Shown here: in pieces, positions 27,719-37,320 of the stretch
Position numbering within the stretch: position 1 is the stretch's first letter
Layout: every line of letters starts with the position of its first letter
NCBI RefSeq assembly: GCF_000687915.1
Contig: NZ_JHZY01000004.1
Location: 2,180,001 to 2,244,000 of the forward strand
Source of the DNA: Leeuwenhoekiella sp. MAR_2009_132
Lineage (GTDB): Bacteria; Bacteroidota; Bacteroidia; Flavobacteriales; Flavobacteriaceae
DNA: 64,000 bases
Reading direction: 5' to 3'
Position numbers and translations under genes: made by a program
The notes under the pieces: model-generated
What the model was told of the DNA's origin: nothing
Databases searched by the model: none
The model's input: only the letters and a program-made list of their open reading frames with translations

Positions 27719-28857
27719 TGCACGTCGCCTTTTTAACTCCCGAATATCCTCATCCTGAACTCAAAGGTTCAGCGGGTTTGGGAACGAGTATCAAAAATTT
27801 GGCAGCCGGTTTGATCGCTAAAGAAATACAGGTTACTGTTTTTGTTTATGATCAGCAAAAGGATGTTGTTTTTAATCACCACGGAATAACAATACACAGC
27901 ATTGCAAAGCGCAAATTTAAACTGGGTGGCTGGTATTTGTATCGTAATTTTTTACAGCGTTATGTAAATAAATTCATCACGCAAAATAGAATAAATGTAT
28001 TAGAAGCTCCAGACTGGACCGGGATTACAGCATTTATGTCATATAAATGTCCGCTTATAATACGCCTGCACGGAAGCGATGGCTATTTCTGTAACCTGGA
28101 AAATAGACCACAAAAAACAAAGAATCGTTTGTTTGAAAAATCGGCGTTGAGAAGAGCAGATTATATTCTTTCTGTAAGTCAATTTTGTGCAGATTTAACG
28201 TCTGAAATTTTCAATTTAAAACGGGATATCAAAGTGATTCCTAATGGTGTAGATACTGCTGCTTTTAAGCCAGAGAAGGAGTCTGAGGTTGATTTTCAGC
28301 TACTCTATTTTGGGAGCATTATACGCAAAAAAGGAGTTTTAGAATTGGCTGAGATTGTAAACCGTGTTTTCGCGAAAGAGGAGCGCGCCATTCTTATTGT
28401 TGCCGGCGGGGATGTGAAGGATATTTTTACCCAGCGCTCAACACAAGAGCTTTTTTTAGAAACGGTACAAACCCAATTTCACAATCGAGTCCATTTTAAG
28501 GGTGTTTTGCCTTATGATGAAATAAAAACAGAACTAGCAAAAGCTTCGGTAGTGGTTTTGCCTAGTTTTGCAGAGGCTTTACCTATGACCTGGATTGAAG
28601 CGATGGCGATGCAGAAAGCATTGGTGACTTCAGATATTGGCTGGGCCAAGGAGGTGATGATTGATGCGCAGACCGGTTTTACGGTAGATCCTAAAAATCA
28701 TGAAAAGTATGCACATCGTATTCTGGAGCTTTTAAGTAATTCTGCTTTGCGGGAGAAATTGGGAGATGCTGCGCGAAGGCGTGTGGATTCTAAATTTGCT
28801 TTAGAACACGTAGTAGATCAAAATATATTATTTTACAAAAAAGTAATAGCAGATTGA
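27718..28857 (+). CDS. GT4 family glycosyltransferase
   Basis: A 379-residue GT-B enzyme starting MHVAFLTPEYPHPELKGSAG with a glycine-rich acceptor loop. It has RLHGSDGYFCN in the middle, then the GT4 C-terminal domain: LLYFGSIIRKKGVLELAEIV, VHFKGVLPYDEIKTEL, and the EX7E region in PSFAEALPMTWIEAMAMQKA followed by VTSDIGWAKEVMID. It shares one base with the preceding GT4 gene and overlaps the following two-domain protein by four. Retaining transfer from a nucleotide sugar is expected from family knowledge. Confidence 0.88.
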   Translation: MHVAFLTPEYPHPELKGSAGLGTSIKNLAAGLIAKEIQVTVFVYDQQKDVVFNHHGITIHSIAKRKFKLGGWYLYRNFLQRYVNKFITQNRINVLEAPDWTGITAFMSYKCPLIIRLHGSDGYFCNLENRPQKTKNRLFEKSALRRADYILSVSQFCADLTSEIFNLKRDIKVIPNGVDTAAFKPEKESEVDFQLLYFGSIIRKKGVLELAEIVNRVFAKEERAILIVAGGDVKDIFTQRSTQELFLETVQTQFHNRVHFKGVLPYDEIKTELAKASVVVLPSFAEALPMTWIEAMAMQKALVTSDIGWAKEVMIDAQTGFTVDPKNHEKYAHRILELLSNSALREKLGDAARRRVDSKFALEHVVDQNILFYKKVIAD

Positions 28858-30401
28858 TTGTTTTAATACATAATGGGCAAAAACCCATATCGGTTACAGA
28901 CCGTAACACGTGGAAAACCATTGCTGTAAATGCTCGTATACTTTCTGAAATACTTATAGAATTAGCGCAAAAATTTAGTGGTCGTAAACTTATATGGGTA
29001 CATCAGGAAATAAGTGAGCTGGTAGATTTTAATTTTATTCGCTCGCAGAAAAATGCTCATACTCTATTAAGTTTTGCGGTTGCACACCCTTATATTTTGA
29101 ATGAAGAATTGGGATTTGTAGATCAATCGGTTTTTTTAACTGTTAATCAAGCGGTTTGTTATCCTACGTATTTAATGAGTGCAGATGTGGGGTGTATCAC
29201 ATCAAATACATTACTACATTTTACATCACATTTCCCTGCATATTCAGATTTCAATTTATTCCTAGCGGTCTTAGCAAAATTAGGAATACCCAAAGGCCTT
29301 TTGTGTTATAGTGAACCACGATTAATACAATCTAGAAGTAATAATGTTGAATTGCGTTTTTCTAAAAATCAGAAATTCACCTATTCCTTTATTGCTGCCA
29401 CTAAGAGTAAAGCCTGGCTACTACTCTATGAATTTCAGCGTCTTATTTATACAAAATCTATAAGTCCGTTTTATTTATTAAAAGCTTTAGGTCAAAAACA
29501 AATTGATACCTCCTCCATTCAGTATTTACCTAAAACTGAATGGAGCACATTTAAAAATACTATAAGACTATCTATTGATGTTGTGATACCTACAATAGGT
29601 AGAAAATCGGTATTGTACCAAACTTTACGAGACTTAGCTGCGCAGAGCGTCACTCCCAAAACAGTGTTGCTTGTAGAACAAAATCCGGATTCAGGGACTT
29701 TTTCAGAGTTAGATTACCTGCAGACTGAAAATTGGCCGTTTGAAATTAAACACACATTTACACATAAAACAGGTGCGTGTAATGCGCGTAATTTGGCATT
29801 AGATCAAATTACTTCAGAATGGGTTTTTCTGGCGGATGATGATTTAAGAATTTCTTCAGATTTTCTGGAGGAGGCATTACAATTTATTGAGCAAACTAAA
29901 CCAGAAGCCTTTACGGTAAGTTGTTTGCAAAAAGACGAACAAGAACACGTTAAATCTGTTATTCAGTGGGAAGCTTTTGGTTCGGGGTGTAGTTTTGTAA
30001 AAGCTTCTGTAATAAAAGATATACGTTTTGATACGGCTTTTGAATATGGTTTTGGTGAAGATGCAGATTTTGGGATGCAATTACGCAACTCCGGAGTTGA
30101 TGTATTGTACAATCCGTTTTTAAAATTAATACATCTTAAGGCGCCATCAGGAGGTTTTAGAACGCAACTAAAAAAGCCCTGGGAGTATGAGGAGATTCAG
30201 CCAAAGCCTGTACCTACAGTACTTGCTTTCTTTTTAAAACATAAAATTGATTCTCAAATATTAGGATACAAAACCTTGTTGTTTCTAAAGTTTTATAAGA
30301 ATCAATCAGTAAGAAATCCATTTGCTTATCTTCGGCAAATGCAAAAACGCTGGAGCTTGAGTAAATCCTGGGCAGAAAAACTCCTGTCAGAAAAACAATG
30401 A
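28854..30401 (+). CDS. Two-domain protein: unknown N-terminal domain plus GT2
   Basis: A 515-residue protein beginning with TTG at 28854, overlapping the previous stop. Residues 1 to about 235 match no family I recognise; they include KLIWVHQEISELVDFNFIRS and two patches that look like a Rossmann-type domain. From about 240 a complete GT2 domain follows: IDVVIPTIGRKSVLYQTLRD, LLVEQNPDSGTF, TGACNARNLALDQI, FLADDDLRI (about 325) and FEYGFGEDADFGMQLRNSG. The fusion suggests either a bifunctional transferase or an N-terminal acceptor-binding or partner-docking domain. It overlaps the next GT2 gene by four bases. Confidence 0.75.
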   Translation: MIVLIHNGQKPISVTDRNTWKTIAVNARILSEILIELAQKFSGRKLIWVHQEISELVDFNFIRSQKNAHTLLSFAVAHPYILNEELGFVDQSVFLTVNQAVCYPTYLMSADVGCITSNTLLHFTSHFPAYSDFNLFLAVLAKLGIPKGLLCYSEPRLIQSRSNNVELRFSKNQKFTYSFIAATKSKAWLLLYEFQRLIYTKSISPFYLLKALGQKQIDTSSIQYLPKTEWSTFKNTIRLSIDVVIPTIGRKSVLYQTLRDLAAQSVTPKTVLLVEQNPDSGTFSELDYLQTENWPFEIKHTFTHKTGACNARNLALDQITSEWVFLADDDLRISSDFLEEALQFIEQTKPEAFTVSCLQKDEQEHVKSVIQWEAFGSGCSFVKASVIKDIRFDTAFEYGFGEDADFGMQLRNSGVDVLYNPFLKLIHLKAPSGGFRTQLKKPWEYEEIQPKPVPTVLAFFLKHKIDSQILGYKTLLFLKFYKNQSVRNPFAYLRQMQKRWSLSKSWAEKLLSEKQ

Positions 30402-31387
30402 ATTTTTCACTAATCATTTGTACATATCATAGACCAGATGCCATTACGAATCTTTTAAATTCAGTAATAAATCAATCTGTCTATCCTAATCAAATTATTG
30501 TTGTGGATGGATCTGAAGGTATAGAAACGCAAAATCTTTCTTTAGAAAAAACATTTAAAAGTTTAGAGTATTTTAAAGTAGAAGATGACGTTCGTGGTCT
30601 TACGAGACAACGTAATTATGGTATTTCGCGGTTAAATGAAGAAGCTGAGGTAGTTTGTTTTCTAGATGACGATGTGATTTTAGACAAAAAATATTTCGAA
30701 GAAATTATTAAAACTTTTCAAATTCGTAATGATGTTGTAGGAATAGGCGGTGTTGCCACAAATGAAAATCTTTGGAAACCGTCAAAAAGAGCAAAATCAA
30801 CAGATAAAATATATGTTTTAGACGGCTATGAACGTAAAGAATCTCAGCGTTTTTACCTTCGGAATAAACTAGGGTTACAATCTCCAGACTTACCTGGTAT
30901 TATGCCTTCTTTCTCTCACGGGCGCACCTATGGTTACCCACTTACGGGTAAAGTTTATGAAGTTGATTTACTTATAGGAATGGCGATGAGTTTCCGCAGA
31001 AATGTTATAGATTCAGAAAAATTCAGCTTGTATTTTGATGGTTATGGTCTTTATGAAGATGCAGATTATAGTCTTAGAGCCCTTAAATATGGAAAGAACG
31101 CTATCTGTACATCGGCAAAACTCCAGCATTATCACGATCCTGCCGGTAGGCCGCAACCCTATAAATATGGTAATATGGTTTTGCGTAACGGCTGGTATGT
31201 ATGGCGTGTAAAATATTCCAATCCTGATCTCAAATCACGATTAAAATGGAATGCTACGGCACTTTTATTAACGCTCATTCGCTTTAGTAATGTGTTTACA
31301 ACTTCTGCAAGAAAAGATGCTTTTTTAGAAGCCTCAGGTAGAGTTGCCGGTTGGTTTAGTTTATTTTTCAATAAACCGCGTAGTTAA
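30398..31387 (+). CDS. GT2 family glycosyltransferase
   Basis: A 329-residue GT-A enzyme with FSLIICTYHRPDAITNLLNS, IIVVDGSEG, RGLTRQRNYGI and CFLDDDVIL (about 87-95). The acceptor region LLIGMAMSFRRNVID with YGLYEDADYSLRALKYG is that of the rhamnosyl/galactosyltransferase-like GT2 clade. A C-terminal hydrophobic segment (WNATALLLTLIRFSNVF) may dip into the membrane. It shares one base with the following GT4 gene, and the same clade features occur in the C-terminal domain of the preceding protein. Confidence 0.87.
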   Translation: MNFSLIICTYHRPDAITNLLNSVINQSVYPNQIIVVDGSEGIETQNLSLEKTFKSLEYFKVEDDVRGLTRQRNYGISRLNEEAEVVCFLDDDVILDKKYFEEIIKTFQIRNDVVGIGGVATNENLWKPSKRAKSTDKIYVLDGYERKESQRFYLRNKLGLQSPDLPGIMPSFSHGRTYGYPLTGKVYEVDLLIGMAMSFRRNVIDSEKFSLYFDGYGLYEDADYSLRALKYGKNAICTSAKLQHYHDPAGRPQPYKYGNMVLRNGWYVWRVKYSNPDLKSRLKWNATALLLTLIRFSNVFTTSARKDAFLEASGRVAGWFSLFFNKPRS

Positions 31388-32499
31388 TGAGATTTGCAGT
31401 AATTACACAAATTGAACATTATAAGGTAGGCGGAAACTATTATTCATACACACCTTATATAAAGGAAATGAATCTGTGGTTTAATCACGTAGATGCGATT
31501 TGTATAGTTGCTCCATTAAATTCTGCAAAACCCGGAGAATTAGATACTGCTTACGAAAGAAACGAAATTGAATTCAAAGAAGTGCCGGCGATCAATCTAA
31601 CTTCATTTTATCAATTTATACACGCATTCATAAAACTTCCCGGAATTTTAATAGCGATTTATAAGGCGATGGCTCAAGCTGACCATATTCATTTGCGTTG
31701 CCCGGGCAATATGGGATTATTGGGGGCTTTAGTTCAAATTTTATTTCCGCGGAAGCGAAAAACAGCAAAATATGCAGGCAATTGGGATCCTAAAGCCAAA
31801 CAGCCTTGGAGTTATAAGCTTCAGAAATGGATACTCAGCAATACGTTTATAACAAAAAACATGCAGGTTTTGGTATATGGCGAATGGCCCAATCAAACCA
31901 AAAATATAAAACCATTTTTTACTGCAAGTTATACTGAAGCTGATACAGGCGCTATTCCGCTAAGAAAGTATGACCTGCCGCTGCGCTTTTTATTTGTGGG
32001 AAGTCTAGTTGCCGGTAAACGACCTCAATATGCGATAGATCTTGTAGAAGAACTTATTTTAAATGGCTTTCCCAGTGAGTTACATTTTTATGGAGATGGT
32101 ATTCTTAAAGAACAGCTACGAGAGAATTTGAATAATACTAATTTAAAGGGAGCTTTATATTTACACGGTAATCAAAAACCGGAACGTGTACAGGAAGCCT
32201 ATCTAAAAAGTCACTTTTTAATTTTACCTTCTAAGAGTGAAGGTTGGCCAAAAGTTGTAGCTGAGGCGATGTGGTGGGGTACAATACCGCTGGTAACACC
32301 TGTTTCTTGTGTGCCATTTATGTTAGGTAAAACAGAACGAGGAATTCTTTTAAAAGCCGATTTAGAAGCAGATATAGCAAAACTAATTCCTGTTCTAAAA
32401 AATAAAGAGCAGCTAAAATTAATGGCTAATAAGGCCTCAAACTGGTCTAGAGTATATACTTTAGACCGTTTTAATGCCGAAATCAAAAAGCTTCTATAA
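31387..32499 (+). CDS. GT4 family glycosyltransferase
   Basis: A 370-residue GT-B enzyme. HIHLRCPGNMGLLGALV and KTAKYAGNWDPKAKQPWSYK lie in the N-terminal acceptor domain; the C-terminal GT4 half shows FLFVGSLVAGKRPQYAIDLV, LHFYGDGILKEQLRENL, LYLHGNQKPERVQEAYLKS and LILPSKSEGWPKVVAEAMWW, with the EX7E glutamates. Proteins of this type are common next to Wzy-type genes in Bacteroidetes glycan loci. Two bases separate it from the next GT4 gene. Confidence 0.86.
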   Translation: MRFAVITQIEHYKVGGNYYSYTPYIKEMNLWFNHVDAICIVAPLNSAKPGELDTAYERNEIEFKEVPAINLTSFYQFIHAFIKLPGILIAIYKAMAQADHIHLRCPGNMGLLGALVQILFPRKRKTAKYAGNWDPKAKQPWSYKLQKWILSNTFITKNMQVLVYGEWPNQTKNIKPFFTASYTEADTGAIPLRKYDLPLRFLFVGSLVAGKRPQYAIDLVEELILNGFPSELHFYGDGILKEQLRENLNNTNLKGALYLHGNQKPERVQEAYLKSHFLILPSKSEGWPKVVAEAMWWGTIPLVTPVSCVPFMLGKTERGILLKADLEADIAKLIPVLKNKEQLKLMANKASNWSRVYTLDRFNAEIKKLL

Positions 32500-32501
32500 C
32501 G

Positions 32502-33575
32502 ATGCGGGTTCTACAATTAATAGATAGTCTTGAGGTAGGAGGCGCTGAGCGTATGGCAGTAAATTATGCTAATGCGTTGCTTGGTAAGATTGAAGTTTCT
32601 GCATTGTGTGCCACACGTGCAGAGGGAGATTTAAAAAGTATTATTAAACCTGATATTCCTTATTTGTTTTTAAATAAAAAACGTACACTAGATCTTGCCG
32701 CATTTTTACGTTTACGTAGGTTTATAAGGACATATAATATACAGCTTATACAAGCGCACGGAAGTTCGTACTTTACAGCTGTTTTAGTGAAGATGATAAC
32801 ACCAGATCTTAAGGTTGTATGGCATGACCATTATGGTAATAGTGAATTTTTAAAGGAAAGAGACACCCGATTTTTAAAGCCATTAAGTCGGTTTTTTGAT
32901 GGGGTAATTGCTGTGAATGATATCCTAAGTCGCTGGTCTAAAGAATATTTAAATATAGAGAAGAGCGTTTTTATAAAAAATTTTATTGCAGATGCTTTGC
33001 CTTTAGATATAAACTTTAATCCTAAAGGAACAAAAGGTAAACGATTAGTTTGTGTTGCAAATTTAAGGCCTCAAAAAAATCATCAATTACTTTTAAAAAG
33101 CTTTGAAGAACTACTGAAAATAGATGATCAATATACCCTACATCTCTTTGGAAGCAAAATAGATATTACCTATTCAGATTTAATTTTAAGCAGTATTGAA
33201 ACTTCAGGTTTTAAAGATTCGGTTTTTTATTACGGGACACATCTTAAAATATCTTCAGTTTTACCTTATTTTGATATTGGTCTATTAACTTCAAATTCTG
33301 AAGGCTTACCCTTATCGTTATTAGAATATGGGCAAGCAGGCCTTGCGGTGGTTACAACAAATGTAGGAGATTGCGCGCGAGTACTTGATGGTGCTGGGAT
33401 ATGTGTACCCCCTAATGATTTTGAAAGTTTAGTAAATGCAGTTTTAAACTATAAATCAACACCTCAATCAAAAATTGATTACGGAATATTATTACAGAAA
33501 AAGATTGAGCGTTTTTACAGTTCAAATTCTGTGTTAGCAGAAGTTATAGGCATATATGAGCAAGTTCTCAACTAA
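32502..33575 (+). CDS. GT4 family glycosyltransferase
   Basis: A 357-residue GT-B enzyme: VLQLIDSLEVGGAERMAVNY is the classic GT4 N-terminal glycine-rich loop, followed by IQLIQAHGSSYFTAVLVKMI and KVVWHDHYGNSEFL. In the C-terminal domain LVCVANLRPQKNHQLLLKSF, LHLFGSKIDITYSD and TSNSEGLPLSLLEYGQAGLA carry the nucleotide-sugar site and EX7E motif. The end overlaps the Wzy-like membrane protein gene by 20 bases, so the two are coupled. The specific linkage cannot be deduced. Confidence 0.87.
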   Translation: MRVLQLIDSLEVGGAERMAVNYANALLGKIEVSALCATRAEGDLKSIIKPDIPYLFLNKKRTLDLAAFLRLRRFIRTYNIQLIQAHGSSYFTAVLVKMITPDLKVVWHDHYGNSEFLKERDTRFLKPLSRFFDGVIAVNDILSRWSKEYLNIEKSVFIKNFIADALPLDINFNPKGTKGKRLVCVANLRPQKNHQLLLKSFEELLKIDDQYTLHLFGSKIDITYSDLILSSIETSGFKDSVFYYGTHLKISSVLPYFDIGLLTSNSEGLPLSLLEYGQAGLAVVTTNVGDCARVLDGAGICVPPNDFESLVNAVLNYKSTPQSKIDYGILLQKKIERFYSSNSVLAEVIGIYEQVLN

Positions 33576-34926
33576 TTACAATAAAATATACATTCAGCTA
33601 ATTGCACTACACGTTGCGATTGGCTTTGCCATATATCTTTTTCGATTTTTAGGGATTATTTACTTTTTAGGATCCATTGTACTTTTTGTAATATGGATTT
33701 TTCAGACCGGTAATAAGCAAAATCAGGTGTTAGTTGCAGCTTCCTATATGACTGCGGGAGAAGTATTTTTCAGGATGACAGGAGGGAGTATCATACCCTG
33801 GGAAGCCGGTAAATATTCTGTTATTTGTTTTATTCTAATAGGACTTTTTTTTAGCGGAACGTCTAGAAAATCTGCAGTTTACTGGCTCTATTTATTGCTT
33901 TTAATACCTGGAGTTATTTACGCAGCTTCTACTTTAAATTTTGATACAAACGTTAGAAATGCGATTATGTTTAACCTAAGCGGGCCGTTTTGTCTAGGTA
34001 TCGCAGCGCTCTATTGTTATGATCGTAGAGTAAGTAGAGAACAATTACATAAGGTGGTTTGGGCTCTTTTAATGCCCGTAATCTCTTTAGGGTCTTATCT
34101 TTATTTTTATACACCAGATACACGAGAAGTTTTAAATGGTACAGGTTCTAATTTTGCACTTTCAGGGGGGTATGGTCCTAATCAAGTAGCTACAGCATTA
34201 GGGATAGGAATGTTTGCGCTGGCTGTTCAATTATTTGTGAATGGGAAGAATAAATTGATCTTTTTTATAAATCTCGCGATCTTAATGTTTTTAACCTATC
34301 GAGGAATAATTACATTTTCACGAGGAGGTATTTTTACAGCAGCGATTATAAGCGTCGTTTTTATTTTTTTTTATTTTCAAGGAGTATCTAAAAAGAAAAA
34401 AAATGCACTGTCATTTTATATGCTAGTGCTGGGTATTGCTATAGCTACAACATGGTTTATATCTTCTGTACGTACGATGGGGCTTATTGATTTACGTTAT
34501 GCAAATAAAGATGCTGCAGGTCGTATAAAAGAAGATATTTCAACAGGCCGCGAAGAATTAATCACATCAGAGCTTACTTTTTTTGTGAATAATCCTATAA
34601 TGGGTATAGGGGTAGGTAAAACCAGAGAGTATCGCGAAGAAAAACTAGATATTCTAGCAGCCTCGCATAATGAACTTAGTAGACTACTTTCAGAACACGG
34701 TATTTTTGGGTTATTTGCTTTAATGATACTTATTATAGCCCCCTTGTTTTACAGAATAGGAAATAGAAAAAATTATTTGTTCTATTCGTTTTTTGGGTTT
34801 TGGTTTCTCACAATTAATCATTCTTCTATGCGAATAGCTGCGCCTGCTTTTCTTTATGCCCTTGCGTTACTTAATGTTGTTGATGAAAAGAAAAATACTC
34901 TACATAGGAAACAAATTAGCGACTAA
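33556..34926 (+). CDS. wzy: O-antigen polymerase/ligase-like membrane protein (Wzy_C type)
   Basis: A 456-residue integral membrane protein with roughly ten to twelve hydrophobic helices and a larger loop in the second half. The conserved region is FSRGGIFTAAIISVVF, then GRIKEDISTGREELI and PIMGIGVGKTREYREEKLDI followed by ASHNELSRLLSEHGIFGLFA, the Wzy_C signature in which the periplasmic loop holds catalytic arginine and histidine residues. It either polymerises repeat units (Wzy) or ligates polymer to a lipid acceptor (WaaL); the two cannot be told apart by eye. Its presence beside an ABC exporter is notable. It overlaps the next GT4 gene. Confidence 0.82.
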   Translation: MSKFSTNYNKIYIQLIALHVAIGFAIYLFRFLGIIYFLGSIVLFVIWIFQTGNKQNQVLVAASYMTAGEVFFRMTGGSIIPWEAGKYSVICFILIGLFFSGTSRKSAVYWLYLLLLIPGVIYAASTLNFDTNVRNAIMFNLSGPFCLGIAALYCYDRRVSREQLHKVVWALLMPVISLGSYLYFYTPDTREVLNGTGSNFALSGGYGPNQVATALGIGMFALAVQLFVNGKNKLIFFINLAILMFLTYRGIITFSRGGIFTAAIISVVFIFFYFQGVSKKKKNALSFYMLVLGIAIATTWFISSVRTMGLIDLRYANKDAAGRIKEDISTGREELITSELTFFVNNPIMGIGVGKTREYREEKLDILAASHNELSRLLSEHGIFGLFALMILIIAPLFYRIGNRKNYLFYSFFGFWFLTINHSSMRIAAPAFLYALALLNVVDEKKNTLHRKQISD

Positions 34927-35893
34927 AGCTGCGACTCCTACCGGTATAGATACCTTAGGGCCTAATCTGGTAAAAGAAGGTTATTTGGTGCGGTATGCAG
35001 GTACAAAAGCGTCTAAACTATTCCGCTTTTTTGAGATGCTTTATGCTATTGTTAAAAATAAATCCTGGGTAGATTATGTGCTCATAGATACTTACAGTAC
35101 TCAAAATTTTTGGTTTGCATATTATTCAGGCATATTGTGTTCCCTTTTAAGCATACCATACATTCCTATTTTACACGGTGGTAATTTACCCGGGCGGTTA
35201 AAATCAAATCCAGAATCTTGCAAGCGATTATTTAATAAATCATTTTTAAATGTGAGTCCGTCATTGTATTTGAAAGAAGCGTTTGAGAAAGAAGGTTATA
35301 CAGTACAACACATTCCAAATGCTATAGCAATTGAGAGGTACACATTTAAAATGCGCGAACATATACGTCCAAAACTTTTATGGGTTCGCTCTTTTGCTTC
35401 GATTTACAATCCATTATTAGCAGTTAAGCTAGTTGAAGAGTTTCAGGCAGAGTTTCCTAATGTTGAACTTTGTATGGTAGGGCCAGAAAAAGATGGGAGT
35501 TTGCGTATTTGCAAAGACTACGCAGAAAAGAACAATCTTCCTGTTAGGTTTACGGGCAAATTATCAAAATCAAGTTGGATTGAGTTATCTCAAGGCTATG
35601 ATATTTTTATAAATACTACTCATTTTGATAATTTTCCGGTTAGTATCCTAGAAGCCATGGCTTTAGGTCTACCTGTAATAAGTACAGCTGTAGGAGGAAT
35701 TCCTTATTTAATTACAGATCGCATTACAGGTTTACTTGTTGAAGAAAATACGGTAACAAAATTTTCAGAACAAATAAAGGACTTAATTTTTAAAGACCTG
35801 TTAGCTCAAGATATTAGTGCTAATGCCCGTCTTATGGTCGAAAACTGTGACTGGAAAAATGTTAAGAATCTCTGGCATAAAATCCTATTTTAA
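34883..35893 (+). CDS. GT4 family glycosyltransferase
   Basis: About 336 residues from the ATG at 34883. The frame is open from an ATG at 34856, but the preceding residues (MPLRYLMLLM) lie before the first strand KRKILYIGNKLA and would lengthen the overlap with the Wzy-like gene to 71 bases, so the later start is preferred. PTGIDTLGPNLVKEGYLVRY is the N-terminal loop. The C-terminal domain has KLLWVRSFASIYNPLLAVKL, LCMVGPEKDGS, VRFTGKLSKSSWIELSQGYD and the EX7E region NFPVSILEAMALGLPVIST. Twenty-four bases follow before the phosphoglycosyltransferase gene. Confidence 0.85.
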   Translation: MKRKILYIGNKLATKAATPTGIDTLGPNLVKEGYLVRYAGTKASKLFRFFEMLYAIVKNKSWVDYVLIDTYSTQNFWFAYYSGILCSLLSIPYIPILHGGNLPGRLKSNPESCKRLFNKSFLNVSPSLYLKEAFEKEGYTVQHIPNAIAIERYTFKMREHIRPKLLWVRSFASIYNPLLAVKLVEEFQAEFPNVELCMVGPEKDGSLRICKDYAEKNNLPVRFTGKLSKSSWIELSQGYDIFINTTHFDNFPVSILEAMALGLPVISTAVGGIPYLITDRITGLLVEENTVTKFSEQIKDLIFKDLLAQDISANARLMVENCDWKNVKNLWHKILF

Positions 35894-35917
35894 ATGCGCT
35901 ATATTTGAGTAAATTAA

Positions 35918-37318
35918 ATGCCTCCTAAAATGCCCTGGATCCCTAAAATCCATTTTGAAATATCAGAGCGTAAAATACTTCTGCGAATTTTTGACCTATT
36001 TTTTATTTTTCTGATGTTAGCACTCCTTGGCGGAGTATTTCAGTTTGATTATTTTAAAATCAATTCAGAACGATGGGAGTGGGCATTAGTACTTGCGATC
36101 TATTACTCCATTTTTGCGGTTATATTTGAAATGTACGATTTGCAAAAAGCTGCATCGTTTCAGTCTACACTTCAAAATGTAGTACTTACCGTATCGGTAA
36201 CCGTTCTGTTCTTTATACTTACACCATTTTTTACTCCGGTTTTACCAGAAAACAGACTCCAGATTGTTTACTTCTATTTTGCCATAGTCATAGGGCTGTT
36301 GATCTGGAGGTACGCCTACATCAGTTTTGTGTCAGCTCCGCGTTTTAATAAACGTATTCTTATCGTGGGTAATAGTTTTGACATAAATCTTATCGCAGAT
36401 AATCTTCATGTCGCAGATCCTAATTATCGGGTTATAGGATATGTAAATACAGATGCGATTAAGCAGGAAGCTCTTGACAGGAGATTAAAGGTTATTGAAG
36501 TTAATGATTTGCTGAAATCTATTGTAAGGTATTCAGTTTCAGAAATAGTTGTTGCGAGTCCGTCTAAAGGTGTAGGTGTAGATCTTTATAATCAATTAAT
36601 GATTTTGTTAGGTCAGGGTTTTCCCATACGAGAATATACACAGGTATATGAGGAAATTACACACCGGGTTCCGGTACAACACGTTGAACGTGATTTTTAT
36701 AAATACTTCCCATTTAGCCGAAGTAATAAGAACAGATTTTACTTAGCTATAAGCCGATTTTTTAATGTCATTTTTGCAGCAGTTGTACTTGTTGCCTCAT
36801 TAGTTCTTTTGCCATTAGTATTACTTGGAAACTTTATAGGTAATAGAGGAGCACTTCTATATACTCAAGAACGTGTAGGATTAAATGGAAAACTATTTAC
36901 CATTATTAAATTGCGCACTATGGTTAAAAATGCCGAGTCTAACGGTGCCCAATGGGCGCAGAAAGAAGACTCGCGCATTACACCTTTTGGTAAGATATTG
37001 AGGAATTTACGTATTGATGAAATACCGCAGTGTATAAATATTTTGAGAGGCGATATGAGCCTTATAGGCCCAAGACCAGAACGACCGGTTTTTGTAAAAG
37101 AGCTTTCAGAGAAAATTGCTTTCTATGATATCAGGCACGTTGTAAAACCCGGTTTAACAGGATGGGCACAAGTTTGCGGGCGCTATGTAAATTCAGTAGA
37201 TGATTCTTTAGAAAAGCTACAATATGATTTGTTTTACATTAAGCATCGCAATTTGTTTTTAGACTTAAATATTCTTCTTAAAACAATAAGTACTGTAGTT
37301 TATTACAGAGGGCAATAA
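35918..37318 (+). CDS. Polyprenyl-phosphate hexose-1-phosphate transferase (WbaP/WcaJ-like)
   Basis: Initiates the polymer by moving a sugar-1-phosphate onto undecaprenyl phosphate at the inner membrane. The 466 residues have several N-terminal membrane segments (about 25-130), a central Rossmann-like CoA_binding_3 domain (KRILIVGNSFDINLIADNL), a further helix (FNVIFAAVVLVASLVLLPL) and the C-terminal catalytic domain: FTIIKLRTMVKNAE, RNLRIDEIPQCINILRGDMS, LIGPRPERP, and KPGLTGWAQVCGRY. This is the large polytopic PGT class. Being last in the locus, 2 bases from the convergent lnt gene with no terminator visible, it probably forms the 3' end of the polysaccharide operon. Confidence 0.92.
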   Translation: MPPKMPWIPKIHFEISERKILLRIFDLFFIFLMLALLGGVFQFDYFKINSERWEWALVLAIYYSIFAVIFEMYDLQKAASFQSTLQNVVLTVSVTVLFFILTPFFTPVLPENRLQIVYFYFAIVIGLLIWRYAYISFVSAPRFNKRILIVGNSFDINLIADNLHVADPNYRVIGYVNTDAIKQEALDRRLKVIEVNDLLKSIVRYSVSEIVVASPSKGVGVDLYNQLMILLGQGFPIREYTQVYEEITHRVPVQHVERDFYKYFPFSRSNKNRFYLAISRFFNVIFAAVVLVASLVLLPLVLLGNFIGNRGALLYTQERVGLNGKLFTIIKLRTMVKNAESNGAQWAQKEDSRITPFGKILRNLRIDEIPQCINILRGDMSLIGPRPERPVFVKELSEKIAFYDIRHVVKPGLTGWAQVCGRYVNSVDDSLEKLQYDLFYIKHRNLFLDLNILLKTISTVVYYRGQ

Positions 37319-37320
37319 TA

